Below the pieces are notes generated by a model. That model was not told the DNA's origin. It worked only from the letters and a program-made list of their open reading frames with translations, and searched no databases. From Pseudomonadota bacterium (GTDB lineage: Bacteria; Pseudomonadota; Alphaproteobacteria; Sphingomonadales; Sphingomonadaceae), in contig JAIUPN010000001.1 in NCBI GenBank assembly GCA_020160755.1, positions 496,001 to 560,000 of the forward strand: DNA of 64,000 nt. Direction: 5' to 3'. Positions 36,868 through 45,572 of this stretch are shown piece after piece (positions within the stretch are counted from its first letter, which is position 1; the number at the start of each line of letters is the position of its first letter). Made by a program: the position numbers and the translations under genes.

Positions 36868-37527
36868 TCAGGCGAAAGCGGCGACCTCGTCGAACGTGAT
36901 CGCGACATGGTGCACCCCCGCGCCGCGCAACATCTCGCCATGCGCCGCGCGGTCGACGATATGCCCCGCACCGCAAAAGCCCACGACGGTCATCCCCGCC
37001 GCGAGCGCGGCACGCGCCCCGATCGGCGAATCCTCAATCGCAAGGCAGTCAGCCGGATCGACCCCCAGCCCCTTCGCCGCCGCGAGATAGATGTCGGGAA
37101 AGGGCTTGCCGCGGTCCCAGCCGTCGGCGCTGTAGACATGCGCGCCAAAATGATGCGCCAGACCGAAGCGACCCAGCGACATCGCGATGTAGTCGGGACT
37201 GCTCGACGAGGCGATCGCGCGCGGCTGCGCGCCGAGTGCATCGAGGAAGGCCGGCGCGCCCGGCACCGGCGCGAAGCCCTCGGCAAACCGCTCGCGTGCC
37301 CGCGCACGGTGCTGCTCGCGAAAATCGGACGGCAGCGGACGCCCGAAGCGCGCGACGATCCGCCGCTCGGTTTCCTGCCAATTGTGCCCGCAATAGTCGC
37401 GCAGGCAGTCCTCGTAGGTCGTTGGCAGCCCGATCGCGGTCAGACTCTCGGCAAGCGTCCGGTTCGCACGCACCTCGCTGTCGGCAATGACGCCGTCGAA
37501 GTCGAAGATGATGGCGCGGTATTTCAT
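36868..37527 (-). CDS. HAD superfamily phosphatase (beta-PGM-like)
   Basis: 219 residues. Motif I IFDFDGVIADSE, motif II ASSSS, motif III Lys in RGKPFPDIY and motif IV AIEDSPIGARAAL. The cap is the helical C1 type. Sugar- or nucleotide-phosphate phosphatase; substrate unknown. Downstream of glmS on the same strand. Confidence 0.87.
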   Translation of the reverse strand: MKYRAIIFDFDGVIADSEVRANRTLAESLTAIGLPTTYEDCLRDYCGHNWQETERRIVARFGRPLPSDFREQHRARARERFAEGFAPVPGAPAFLDALGAQPRAIASSSSPDYIAMSLGRFGLAHHFGAHVYSADGWDRGKPFPDIYLAAAKGLGVDPADCLAIEDSPIGARAALAAGMTVVGFCGAGHIVDRAAHGEMLRGAGVHHVAITFDEVAAFA

Positions 37528-37578
37528 TGCCGATCCGGTCCCGTCATTCCCGCTTTCGGGGACATGACGAAGGGCTGC

Positions 37579-39402
37579 CTATTCCACCGTCACCGACTTC
37601 GCCAGATTGCGCGGCTGATCGACGTCAGTGCCCTTCGCGACCGCCACGTGATACGCCAGCAATTGCACCGGCACCGCATAGACGAGCGGCGCGATCAGCG
37701 GGTGGACCTTGGGCATCTCGATCGTCGCCATGCATCCGTCGCCGGCTTCGGCGAGGCCCTCGGCGTCCGAAATCAGCACGACCTTGCCGCCGCGCGCCAT
37801 GACTTCCTGCATGTTGCTGACGGTCTTTTCGAACAGCGGGCCGGAGGGCGCGAGGACGATCACCGGCACCGCTTCGTCGATCAGCGCGATCGGGCCGTGC
37901 TTCATCTCGCCCGACGCATAGCCCTCGGCGTGGATGTAGGAGATTTCCTTGAGCTTGAGCGCACCTTCGAGCGCGAGCGGGTAATCGGGACCGCGGCCGA
38001 GATAGAGTACGTCGCGCGCGGGCGCGACGAGGTGCGCCATTTTCGCGATCTCCTCGTCATGCGCGAGCGCGGCGTTCAATGCGGCGGGCGCCTCGATCAG
38101 ATGCTTGACGATCTCGCGCTCCTCATCGGCGCTGAGCTTGCCCTTCTTGAGCGCGAGGTGCGCCGCAAGCGCGGCGAGCACCGCGAGCTGGCAGGTGAAG
38201 GCCTTGGTCGAGGCGACACCGATTTCGGGGCCGGCATGCGTCGGGAGCAGCAGGTTGGCCTCGCGCGCCATGCTGCTCGTCGGCACATTGACGACGACCG
38301 CGATCGTCTGGCCGTTCGCCTTGCAATGGCGGAGCGCGGCGAGCGTGTCGGCGGTCTCGCCCGACTGCGAGATAAAGAGTGCGAGTCCGCCGGGTGCGAG
38401 CACCGGGTCGCGATAACGGAATTCCGACGCGACATCGATGTCGACGGGGACGCGCGCGAAGGTCTCGAACCAGTATTTGGCGACCATCCCGGCGTAGAAG
38501 CTGGTGCCGCACGCGACGATCGTTATGCGGTCGATCTTCGACAGGTCGAAGTCCATCTGCGGCAGCGCGACTGTCTGCTCGAGCGGGCGGATGTAGGAGG
38601 AGAGCGTCTGCGCGACGACGGTCGGCTGCTCGAAAATCTCTTTCTGCATGAAGTGGCGGTAATTGCCCTTCTCGACCGCGGCGGCGGTAACGCCCGACGT
38701 CGTGATCTCGCGCGTCACCGGATTGTTGCCGGCGTCGTAGATCTGTGCGCTATCCTTCGTGATGACGACCCAGTCGCCTTCGTCGAGATAGGCAATCTTC
38801 TGCGTCAGCGGCGCAAGAGCCAAAGCATCGCTGCCGAGATAGGTTTCCCCGTCGCCATAGCCGACGACGAGCGGCGAACCGAGGCGCGCGCCGATGAGGA
38901 GATCGGGATACTGACGAAAGGCGATCGCGAGCGCAAAGGCGCCGCGGAGCTGGGGCAGCACCGCCTTGACCGCGTCCTGCGGCGAGAGTCCCGCCTCGAC
39001 CTGTTCGCTGACGAGATGCGCGACGACTTCGGTGTCGGTCTCGCTTTCGAAGCTGCGGCCGCGCGCCTGCAGCGCCTCGCGCAGCGGCTTGAAATTCTCG
39101 ATGATCCCGTTGTGAACGAGCGCAACCTCGCCCGTCGCATGCGGGTGCGCGTTGCTCGTCGTCGGCGCGCCGTGGGTTGCCCAGCGCGTATGTGCGATGC
39201 CGACAAGGCCCGGCGCGGGGTTGCCCGCGAGTTCCTTGACGAGATTGCCGAGCTTGCCCTCGGCGCGGCGGCGGATCAGCTGCCCGCCCTCGACCGTACA
39301 CACGCCCGCCGAATCATAGCCGCGATATTCCATGCGCTTCAGCCCGTCGACGAGGCGATCCGCCACCTGGTCCTTGCCGATGATTCCGATGATTCCGCAC
39401 AT
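37579..39402 (-). CDS. glmS: Glutamine-fructose-6-phosphate aminotransferase
   Basis: 607 residues. N-terminal glutaminase with catalytic Cys2 (MCGIIGIIG) and HTRWATHG; two SIS isomerase domains with ACGTSFYAGMVAKYW and LGRGPDYPLALEGALKLKEIS; C-terminus PRNLAKSVTVE is the conserved end. Makes glucosamine-6-P for UDP-GlcNAc, the pathway completed by glmU nearby. It starts only 14 bp after vapC. Confidence 0.97.
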   Translation of the reverse strand: MCGIIGIIGKDQVADRLVDGLKRMEYRGYDSAGVCTVEGGQLIRRRAEGKLGNLVKELAGNPAPGLVGIAHTRWATHGAPTTSNAHPHATGEVALVHNGIIENFKPLREALQARGRSFESETDTEVVAHLVSEQVEAGLSPQDAVKAVLPQLRGAFALAIAFRQYPDLLIGARLGSPLVVGYGDGETYLGSDALALAPLTQKIAYLDEGDWVVITKDSAQIYDAGNNPVTREITTSGVTAAAVEKGNYRHFMQKEIFEQPTVVAQTLSSYIRPLEQTVALPQMDFDLSKIDRITIVACGTSFYAGMVAKYWFETFARVPVDIDVASEFRYRDPVLAPGGLALFISQSGETADTLAALRHCKANGQTIAVVVNVPTSSMAREANLLLPTHAGPEIGVASTKAFTCQLAVLAALAAHLALKKGKLSADEEREIVKHLIEAPAALNAALAHDEEIAKMAHLVAPARDVLYLGRGPDYPLALEGALKLKEISYIHAEGYASGEMKHGPIALIDEAVPVIVLAPSGPLFEKTVSNMQEVMARGGKVVLISDAEGLAEAGDGCMATIEMPKVHPLIAPLVYAVPVQLLAYHVAVAKGTDVDQPRNLAKSVTVE

Positions 39403-39416
39403 GAATGAGGCTTTCG

Positions 39417-39785
39417 TTAGAGCGTGTAGGGAACGCGAATACCCGGCATCGCGGCCGGAAACACCTTGATATTGCGCGTAACGAGAATGCGTCCCGATAT
39501 TTGCGCGGTGGCTAAGACGAATGCATCGGCCAGCGTCAAGCCTTTGCGTTCGGCACGCAGCGCGGCGGCGCGGCGAGCCACCGCATCGCCGACTTCCTCC
39601 AGCGCAAAGCAGCCGAGGAAGGCTTCGACCGCTTTCACCGACGCCGGATCGGCAGCCGACATGACTTCGGTCCAGCTGATCCGACTGATGCTCTTGCGCC
39701 CGGCGCGGCGGATTTCGGCGCGCGCCGCCTCGACGCCGTTCAGCGCGTCGATCAATATGTCGCTGTCGAACTGCGCGTCGATCAT
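39417..39785 (-). CDS. vapC: VapC-type PIN domain ribonuclease toxin
   Basis: 122 residues. PIN acidic residues are in FDSDILIDAL (N-terminal), SWTEVM, TLADAFVLAT, and the TRN-type final position LVTRNIKVFP. Toxin of the pair with the overlapping upstream antitoxin (4-bp overlap). Its stop is 14 bp before the glmS start. Confidence 0.88.
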   Translation of the reverse strand: MIDAQFDSDILIDALNGVEAARAEIRRAGRKSISRISWTEVMSAADPASVKAVEAFLGCFALEEVGDAVARRAAALRAERKGLTLADAFVLATAQISGRILVTRNIKVFPAAMPGIRVPYTL

Positions 39786-40006
39786 TCGCGCTTGCCCCTG
39801 AGGCGCCGCTGATATTTCAGCCCGTCGCCAATGTCGGCGCGGCCCTTCCAGACGCCGAACGCATTGTCGATCGCGTCACCCGATACATCGGCGCGGTAGG
39901 CGGTGACCGCACGGCGAACGAGTTCGGCGCGCGACACCCCCTGCCCGGCCGCAAGCGCGTCGAGCCACTGGATATCGTCGTCAGGAATGTCGGCGAGGAA
40001 ACGCAT
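39782..40006 (-). CDS. vapB: VapB-type antitoxin (ribbon-helix-helix)
   Basis: 74 residues. The N-terminal MRFLADIPDDDIQWLDALAAGQGVSRAELVRRAV resembles a CopG/RHH DNA-binding fold, the C-terminal half is the toxin-binding tail ending RLRGKRE. Overlaps vapC start; a palindromic operator lies just upstream, consistent with autoregulation. Confidence 0.85.
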   Translation of the reverse strand: MRFLADIPDDDIQWLDALAAGQGVSRAELVRRAVTAYRADVSGDAIDNAFGVWKGRADIGDGLKYQRRLRGKRE

Positions 40007-40013
40007 GTCGCAA

Positions 40014-40034
40014 TGATATCATATCATGATATCA
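40014..40034. promoter_or_regulatory. vapBC operator palindromes
   Basis: TGATATCA (40014-40021) and TGATATCA (40027-40034) are identical 8-bp palindromes separated by TATCA, giving a 13-bp repeat spacing suited to two dimers on neighbouring faces. They sit 8 bp upstream of the vapB ATG in DNA much more AT-rich than its surroundings. Confidence 0.75.
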
Positions 40035-40036
40035 AA

Positions 40037-40501
40037 TCAAGCCGATAACATCTTCCGATAGACGACAAAGCCAGATTTCTCTGCGATGCGGTCGTAGAGC
40101 ATCATCGCCGTGTCGTTTGTTTCGTGCGTCAACCAATAGACGCGCGGCAGCGAACGCTCTTTTGCAGCAGCATAGACGGACTCGATCAGCGCGCGGCCGA
40201 CGCCCTTTCCCCGTGCTTCCGCGGCGGTGAACAGGTCTTGCAGGTAAAGCGACGGCAGCAACGACGTCGTGCTGCGATGCAGGAGATAATGGGTGAGGCC
40301 GAGAAGCGCGCCGCCCTGTTCAGCCACGAGCGCGAACATCGGCTCATAGGGATCGAAGAAGCGCTCCCACGTCGCCGCCGTGACATTCGCCGCCAGCGCG
40401 GTATCGCCGCTGCGGCCGTAGAATGCGTTATAGCCGTCCCATAAAGGCAGCCACCGGTCATAATCGGCGCGCGTCGCCGGACGGACGACCAGCCCGGTCA
40501 T
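40037..40501 (-). CDS. GNAT N-acetyltransferase
   Basis: 154 residues. The acetyl-CoA binding loop is in AEARGKGVGRALIES (R/Q-x-x-G-x-G/A), with YLQDLFT before it and the YDRIAEKSGF end. Start ATG 40501 overlaps the preceding gene's stop (ATGA); the longer frame is antisense-like. Confidence 0.87.
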   Translation of the reverse strand: MTGLVVRPATRADYDRWLPLWDGYNAFYGRSGDTALAANVTAATWERFFDPYEPMFALVAEQGGALLGLTHYLLHRSTTSLLPSLYLQDLFTAAEARGKGVGRALIESVYAAAKERSLPRVYWLTHETNDTAMMLYDRIAEKSGFVVYRKMLSA

Positions 40502-40812
40502 GTCCGGGCGAAATTGCGGTCGACGAAAAGATAGGCGAACTGCACCGGGTCGGGCACCGCACCATTGCCCTCGGCGAAGCGCGCCTTGCCGTCGGTCCAG
40601 ATTTTCAGGATCTGCGCCTTCAGCTCGGGCCCGAACTTCATCTGTTGCTCGACGATCTGCTCCCAGCTTCCCTTGACGCCGAAACTCTGTTCGAGCTGCG
40701 GCACCATCGCCTTGCAATAAGTCTCGGTCGCATCGTCGAGATGCCCGATCACCTTCAGCACCCAGGCGTCGACAAAGCGCAGAAAGGGCTTGTCGGTATA
40801 GCGGTCACTCAT
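40498..40812 (-). CDS. Conserved hypothetical protein
   Basis: 104 residues, predominantly helical, no motif recognised (MSDRYTDKPFLRFVDAWVLK start). It overlaps both neighbouring GNAT genes by 4 bp, so it is translationally coupled between them. Function unknown. Confidence 0.75.
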   Translation of the reverse strand: MSDRYTDKPFLRFVDAWVLKVIGHLDDATETYCKAMVPQLEQSFGVKGSWEQIVEQQMKFGPELKAQILKIWTDGKARFAEGNGAVPDPVQFAYLFVDRNFART

Positions 40813-41348
40813 CTCGTCTTCTCCGTCACCCATTCGTCGCGCAGCAAGCCGTAGATCAGCGAATCGCGCACGCCGATATGCGTTTCCCATTCACTGCGCA
40901 GATGGCCTTCACGCTGGAAGCCGAGGCGTTCGAGCAGTCCGATCGAACCGGCATTTTCGGGATCGGTGTCGGCGAAGATGCGGCGCAGCTTCAGTTGGTC
41001 AAAGCCGTGTTCGATCACCCGCGCGGCCGCCTCGCGCACGATGCCGCGGCCCCAATGATCGCGGTGCAGGATATAACCGATCTCTTTCACGTCGGGCTTT
41101 CCGTCGATCAGGATCACCCAGCCGAGCGCGGCATCGTCGCCCGCCGTGATCGCCCAGCAGAGATATCCCTGCCCTTCGGTGGCATTGCCTTTGACATAGT
41201 CCGCGGTCTCGGCGGGCGATGTATGCGGGCCGCTCGACCACCAGGTCATCACCTCGGGATCGGACAGCACAGGGAACAGCGCGGCGGCGTCATCCTCGCG
41301 CAGCTGGCGCAGCACGAGGCGCGCGGTGGTCAGCATCGGTGCGGGCAT
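40809..41348 (-). CDS. GNAT N-acetyltransferase (RimJ/RimL type)
   Basis: 179 residues. TTARLVLRQLREDD N-terminus, RDHWGRGIVREAAARVI (acetyl-CoA loop) and FADTDPENAGSIGLLERLGFQREG are typical of the Acetyltransf_3 group. Start ATG 41348 lies 4 bp after glmU's stop; it overlaps the downstream gene by 4 bp. Confidence 0.9.
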   Translation of the reverse strand: MPAPMLTTARLVLRQLREDDAAALFPVLSDPEVMTWWSSGPHTSPAETADYVKGNATEGQGYLCWAITAGDDAALGWVILIDGKPDVKEIGYILHRDHWGRGIVREAAARVIEHGFDQLKLRRIFADTDPENAGSIGLLERLGFQREGHLRSEWETHIGVRDSLIYGLLRDEWVTEKTR

Positions 41349-41352
41349 GGTC

Positions 41353-42699
41353 CTATTTGCCCGCCTTCTTCTTGCGCATCGCATCGTGGAAGCGGTCGGC
41401 CCAGCCCGGCTTGACCAGTTGCTCGCCGCGCACGAGGCGCAATTCGCCATCGGCGACGTCGCGCGTCACCGCGCTGCCTGCGGCGACGATCGCGTCGCGC
41501 CCGATCCTGACCGGGGCGACAAGCGCGCTGTTCGATCCGATGAAAGCGTTCTCGCCGATCTCGGTCTTATATTTGAAATAGCCGTCATAGTTGCAGGTGA
41601 TCGTGCCCGCGCCGATGTTCGCCCCCGCCCCGACGGTGACGTCGCCCAGATAGGTCAGGTGGTTCGCCTTGGCGCCCTTGCCGAGCACCGCCTTTTTCGT
41701 CTCGACAAAATTGCCGATCTTGGCCTTTTCGCCGAGGACCGTGCCGGGGCGAAGGCGGGCGAAGGGGCCGACCTCGCACCCCGTGCCGATCGTCGCACCC
41801 TCGATATGGCAGTTGGCGCGAATATTCACGCCGTCGGCAACCGTCACGCCCGGACCGAAAAACACATTGGGCTCGATCGTCACATCGCGGCCGAGCTCGG
41901 TGTCCCACGAGAACCAGACCGTTTCGGGCGCACGCAGCGACGCGCCGCCCGCCATCGCTTCCTCGCGCTTGAACGCCTGCCACTGCGCCTCGGCCTGCGC
42001 CAGCTCGGCACGGCTGTTGATCCCGGCGACATCGTCGGGATCGGTCTTCACGACCGCGCACGAACGTCCGTCGGCGTTCGCGATGTTGACGATGTCAACG
42101 AGGTAAAATTCCTTCGCGGCATTGTCGTCAGTCACGCGGGCGAGCAACGCGAACAGGTCGCGCGCCTTCGCCGCCATCAGCCCCGAATTACACAACCGAA
42201 CGGCACGCTCGGCGTCGGTCGCATCCTTGTGCTCGACCATCTTGATGACGCAGTCGCCTTCGGTGATGACGCGGCCATATTGCAGCGGGTCAGCGGGCTC
42301 GAACGCGAGGACGACGACCGCGGGCGCGTCGGCCGCGCCCAGCCGTTCGATCATCGAGCGCATCGTCGCCGCGGGCACGAAAGGCACATCGCCATAAAGG
42401 ATCAACACATCCCCGTCGAAACCCGCGAGCGCGCTTTCAGCCTGCTGCACTGCATGGCCCGTACCGAGCTGCGGATCCTGCACCGCAAGTTCGGCGCTGC
42501 CCGCCAGCGCGGCCTCGAGCTGGTCGGCCTTGTCGCCGACGACCACGACCTTCTTCGCCGGCTTCAATTCATCGACGCTCGCCATCAGGTGCAGCAGCAT
42601 CGGCCGCCCCGCGATCGGATGCAGCACCTTGTGCAGGTCGGACTTCATGCGGGTCCCCTTGCCCGCGGCAAGGACGATAGCGGCGATTGCGTTACTCAT
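41353..42699 (-). CDS. glmU: Bifunctional UDP-GlcNAc pyrophosphorylase / GlcN-1-P acetyltransferase
   Basis: 448 residues. Uridyltransferase half begins VLAAGKGTRMKSDLHKVLHPIAGRP; the acetyltransferase half is a left-handed beta-helix of hexapeptide repeats with HLTYLGDVTVGAGANIGAGTITCNYDG and NAFIGSNSALVAPV. The two last steps to UDP-GlcNAc. ATG 42699 (MSNAIAA) chosen. Divergent from gph. Confidence 0.96.
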   Translation of the reverse strand: MSNAIAAIVLAAGKGTRMKSDLHKVLHPIAGRPMLLHLMASVDELKPAKKVVVVGDKADQLEAALAGSAELAVQDPQLGTGHAVQQAESALAGFDGDVLILYGDVPFVPAATMRSMIERLGAADAPAVVVLAFEPADPLQYGRVITEGDCVIKMVEHKDATDAERAVRLCNSGLMAAKARDLFALLARVTDDNAAKEFYLVDIVNIANADGRSCAVVKTDPDDVAGINSRAELAQAEAQWQAFKREEAMAGGASLRAPETVWFSWDTELGRDVTIEPNVFFGPGVTVADGVNIRANCHIEGATIGTGCEVGPFARLRPGTVLGEKAKIGNFVETKKAVLGKGAKANHLTYLGDVTVGAGANIGAGTITCNYDGYFKYKTEIGENAFIGSNSALVAPVRIGRDAIVAAGSAVTRDVADGELRLVRGEQLVKPGWADRFHDAMRKKKAGK

Positions 42700-42758
42700 G
42701 CGCGCTGCCATGCCAGCAAATCATTGCGGTTTCCAGCACATCGCGCCATGCGCGGCGG

Positions 42759-43421
42759 ATGAACGGATTTCCCTTCGCGATCGTCGGCTTCGACCTCGAC
42801 GGCACGCTCATCGACACGCTTGGCGATCTCGCCGCCGCGGTCAATCATACGCTGACGCTGATGGACCGCGCGCCGCTTGGCGAGGATGCCGTGCGGCCGA
42901 TGATCGGGCGCGGCGCGAAACATATGCTCGAGGAAGGGCTGCGGGCATCGGGCGGGGTCCCCGATGGCGCGGTCGAGCGGCTCTATCCCGAACTGCTGCA
43001 CTTTTACGAAAGGCATATAGCGGGCAACAGCCGTCTCTTTCCCGGCGTCGTCGCCGCACTCGACCGGCTCGACGCGCTCGGCGTGCGCACGGCGGTCGTC
43101 ACGAACAAGGCCGAGCATCTCGCGCGCCTGCTGCTCGCCGAATTCGACCTTGCCGATCGCATGGCGACGATCATCGGCGGCGACACGCTGGAGGTCCGCA
43201 AACCATCGCCCGAACCGATCCACGCGATGGTAGAGCGATGCGGTCGCGGGCACGCAGCCTTCGTGGGCGACAGCATCTATGACGTGACGGCGGCGAAAAA
43301 TGCCGGGGTACCCAGTATCGCGGTCAGTTTCGGCTTTCTCGACCGGCCGGCGCAGGAGTTGGGTGCCGACCATGTGATCGACCATTATGACGAGCTGGTG
43401 CCGCTGCTCGCCTCGCTCTGA
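42759..43421 (+). CDS. gph: Phosphoglycolate phosphatase
   Basis: 220 residues HAD protein: VGFDLDGTLIDTLGDLAAAVNHTL, TNKAEHLARLLL, GGDTLEVRKPSPEPI (Lys), FVGDSIYDVTAAKNAGV. Removes 2-phosphoglycolate. ATG 42759; earlier in-frame codon lies inside the divergent glmU. 3' end overlaps the nucleotidyltransferase gene by 37 bp. Confidence 0.9.
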   Translation: MNGFPFAIVGFDLDGTLIDTLGDLAAAVNHTLTLMDRAPLGEDAVRPMIGRGAKHMLEEGLRASGGVPDGAVERLYPELLHFYERHIAGNSRLFPGVVAALDRLDALGVRTAVVTNKAEHLARLLLAEFDLADRMATIIGGDTLEVRKPSPEPIHAMVERCGRGHAAFVGDSIYDVTAAKNAGVPSIAVSFGFLDRPAQELGADHVIDHYDELVPLLASL

Positions 43422-44431
43422 CGCTTGCGCCACTTGGTCCACAAATGCCGCGCGAGCATCGCGGGCGGCATCCGCAGCCAGTGCGAGCGGATGTAGAAGG
43501 CCTGCTCCAGCACGGGGCGCGTGACCCGCCCCCAATCGTCGCGCGCGAACAGTCGGCGGACGAACCAGATATCGGACGGATCCTGCCAGTCCCATCCTTC
43601 GGGCAACACCGCGCCATAGACATCGCGCGACAGCCGCGCCGCGCGGTGGGCCGCTTCGCGCAGCCCGTGCAGCGCCGCGCGTGCGTCGAGCCGTCCCCAG
43701 AAACCCGGATCGGCCGCCGCAAAATCGCGCGTCATCGTGTGAAAGTCCCACAGGTTGCGCAGCCCGCCCCGCAAATCGCCGTCGGCGAGCATATGCGCGG
43801 CGCAGTGACATGCCATGTCGGCGGGGTTCAGCACCGCATGGCCATCACGGCTCGTCACCGCATCGCTGACCAGCGCGAGCGCGTCGGGTGTGATCCGGTG
43901 CGTGCGCGGCAGGATTGTGTGGTGAACATCGATCATCCGGTCGCGGCCCGAGTGAATCAGCGGCGGCAGCTCGTGCATATGCTCGCGGTAATAGAGGTCG
44001 TCATAAGGGTCCGACTTGACCCATTCCCAACCCGCGTTGAGGAGCGCGTTCTCGGCGCGGCGGATGTCGGTGGCGAGCACGAGGATATCGAGATCGCCAA
44101 TCTGCCGCCCTTCGGAGCACGCCATCCCCATAGCGGCATAAGCGACGCCCTTCAGCAGCACGAATTCGATCCCCGCGGGAGCGAGCGCGCGCCGCGCCAT
44201 CTCGGCCTCCCACAACGCCTGACGCTGTGCAACTGCCGCGGCGGCGCGCTGGTCGGCGAACAGCGCGGCGGCGGTGGGCGGCAAGTCGGCCTCCGCCAGC
44301 TGGTGTGCGAGCGTCGCAAGCATCGCTTCGCTGCGCGCGACCCCGATGACGCCGTCCCAGTCGCGCGGGGCCAGCGCGGCCGGATCGCGGCGCCCGACGA
44401 GCAAGTCGACGAAGGTCCGCACCGCGCTCAC
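43385..44431 (-). CDS. Nucleotidyltransferase family protein of HprK-rel-A cassette
   Basis: 348 residues. VLLKGVAYA and the G-D-L-D-I motif (RQIGDLDILVLA) with later DVHHTI match the uncharacterised NTP_transf_5 nucleotidyltransferases found beside lasso-peptide-like and HprK-related modification genes. Start is GTG 44431, overlapping the kinase stop by four bases (GTGA). Last gene of the cassette; its substrate is unknown. Confidence 0.82.
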   Translation of the reverse strand: MSAVRTFVDLLVGRRDPAALAPRDWDGVIGVARSEAMLATLAHQLAEADLPPTAAALFADQRAAAAVAQRQALWEAEMARRALAPAGIEFVLLKGVAYAAMGMACSEGRQIGDLDILVLATDIRRAENALLNAGWEWVKSDPYDDLYYREHMHELPPLIHSGRDRMIDVHHTILPRTHRITPDALALVSDAVTSRDGHAVLNPADMACHCAAHMLADGDLRGGLRNLWDFHTMTRDFAAADPGFWGRLDARAALHGLREAAHRAARLSRDVYGAVLPEGWDWQDPSDIWFVRRLFARDDWGRVTRPVLEQAFYIRSHWLRMPPAMLARHLWTKWRKRQSEASSGTSSS

Positions 44432-45294
44432 CGGGGCGTCTCGGCCCAAAGCTGCTCGACCAGCGCGATACCCGTCGCACTGTCGGGATAGGAAATACCG
44501 AACGCCGGGGTTCCGCGAACGAGCCGCGTCAGCGCCCCAAAGCCCGCCTCGCCAAGCGCCACATAGTTGGTCGACGCCTCGGTCAGCCGAACGAACGCCT
44601 CGCCCTCGCCCATCCGTTCGACCGACACCGCACCGCCGAAGCGCGGGAAGAGCAGCAGCGCGGGGCGCACAGGCTCGTGCATCGCCGCGATCGCATCGGC
44701 GCGCGGGACCAGGTGGCGGATATCGCCCTTTGGCGTGCCCGCGAGCAGCGGACCGAGCCGCGCCGCATCGACGCGCGCGGCGACCACGGCAATCGCCTCA
44801 TTCTTGAGGCTGACCGCGCGCGGGAAAGCGAGGGCATCGCCGCCGGCGGGATCGATCAGCGTGAATTCGTCACCCATCAGCCGCCAGTCGCTCTCTCCGA
44901 GCAGCGCCGCGAGCGTCGATTTGCCCGACCCCGATTCGCCCGACATGATCAGCGCGCGGCCATCCCTTGCGACCGCGCTCGCGTGAAGCAGCATGTGGCG
45001 CCGCCAGCCGAGCGCGACCTGCAAATTCATCCCCATCTCGGCGGCGAGCAGCCCCATCGACAGCGGCAAGGGCAGCGCGTCGGGGACGATGAAGTCGCCG
45101 CCGATATGCACCGACGGGCGCAGCCAGCGCCGCCAGGGCCGCGCCGCGAACAGCCGCACCGTCGCATCGGCGGGGCGCGCATCGTCGCCCGGATAACCGG
45201 CATAGAGGCGTTCGAGCGCCGCGACGGGCTCCCGCCAGTCGCTGCCGATACGAAATTGCACCGGGCCGACCGCAATGCGCGCACTATGCCTCAC
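44428..45294 (-). CDS. HprK-related kinase A
   Basis: 288 residues. Walker A GESGSGKST (about 119-127), the HprK-like LLHASAVAR just before it, and GDEFTLID after it, but no HPr kinase C-terminal signature or HPr gene. It fits the HprK_rel_A family, distant relatives of the lasso-peptide Ser kinases. Overlaps PqqD-like by 4 bp and the nucleotidyltransferase by 4 bp. A phosphoryl transfer onto a peptide is inferred. Confidence 0.85.
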   Translation of the reverse strand: MRHSARIAVGPVQFRIGSDWREPVAALERLYAGYPGDDARPADATVRLFAARPWRRWLRPSVHIGGDFIVPDALPLPLSMGLLAAEMGMNLQVALGWRRHMLLHASAVARDGRALIMSGESGSGKSTLAALLGESDWRLMGDEFTLIDPAGGDALAFPRAVSLKNEAIAVVAARVDAARLGPLLAGTPKGDIRHLVPRADAIAAMHEPVRPALLLFPRFGGAVSVERMGEGEAFVRLTEASTNYVALGEAGFGALTRLVRGTPAFGISYPDSATGIALVEQLWAETPR

Positions 45295-45572
45295 GCGCGC
45301 GCCACCAGCCCCATCGCGGCGAGCTCGGCGAGGCGTTCGGCGAGGATCGGCCGCGCGTCCTCTGTCGCATCAAGATCGAAGGCGGCGGCCAGCCGCCCTG
45401 CCAGCTCGGCGGCGTTGCAGCTGTCGGTGCCCATCGCGTTCAGTATCTCGGGCATCGGCGATACGACGAGGTGCGTCTGCATCGACCGCCGGTCGAAGAT
45501 CGCGGTCAGTTCGCCCAGCGGCTCGATGCGCAGCGCATCGGTCGGCGCGGCACGGTACGCACGATCAACCAT
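45291..45572 (-). CDS. PqqD-like peptide chaperone of HprK-rel-A cassette
   Basis: 93 residues. The winged-helix PqqD/RRE-like fold is suggested by the ELTAIFDRRSMQTHLVVSPMPEILNAM start, a helix with CNAAELAGRLAAAFD, and the ILAERLAELAAMGLVA end. PqqD domains bind leader peptides of RiPP precursors. It overlaps the MarR stop by 8 bp and the kinase start by 4 bp. Confidence 0.75.
   Translation of the reverse strand: MVDRAYRAAPTDALRIEPLGELTAIFDRRSMQTHLVVSPMPEILNAMGTDSCNAAELAGRLAAAFDLDATEDARPILAERLAELAAMGLVARA

Noticed and set aside
36907..39408. 833-residue antisense open frame across glmS
   Set aside because: Arg/Asp-rich composition of a GC-rich shadow frame; glmS on the other strand is complete and conserved.
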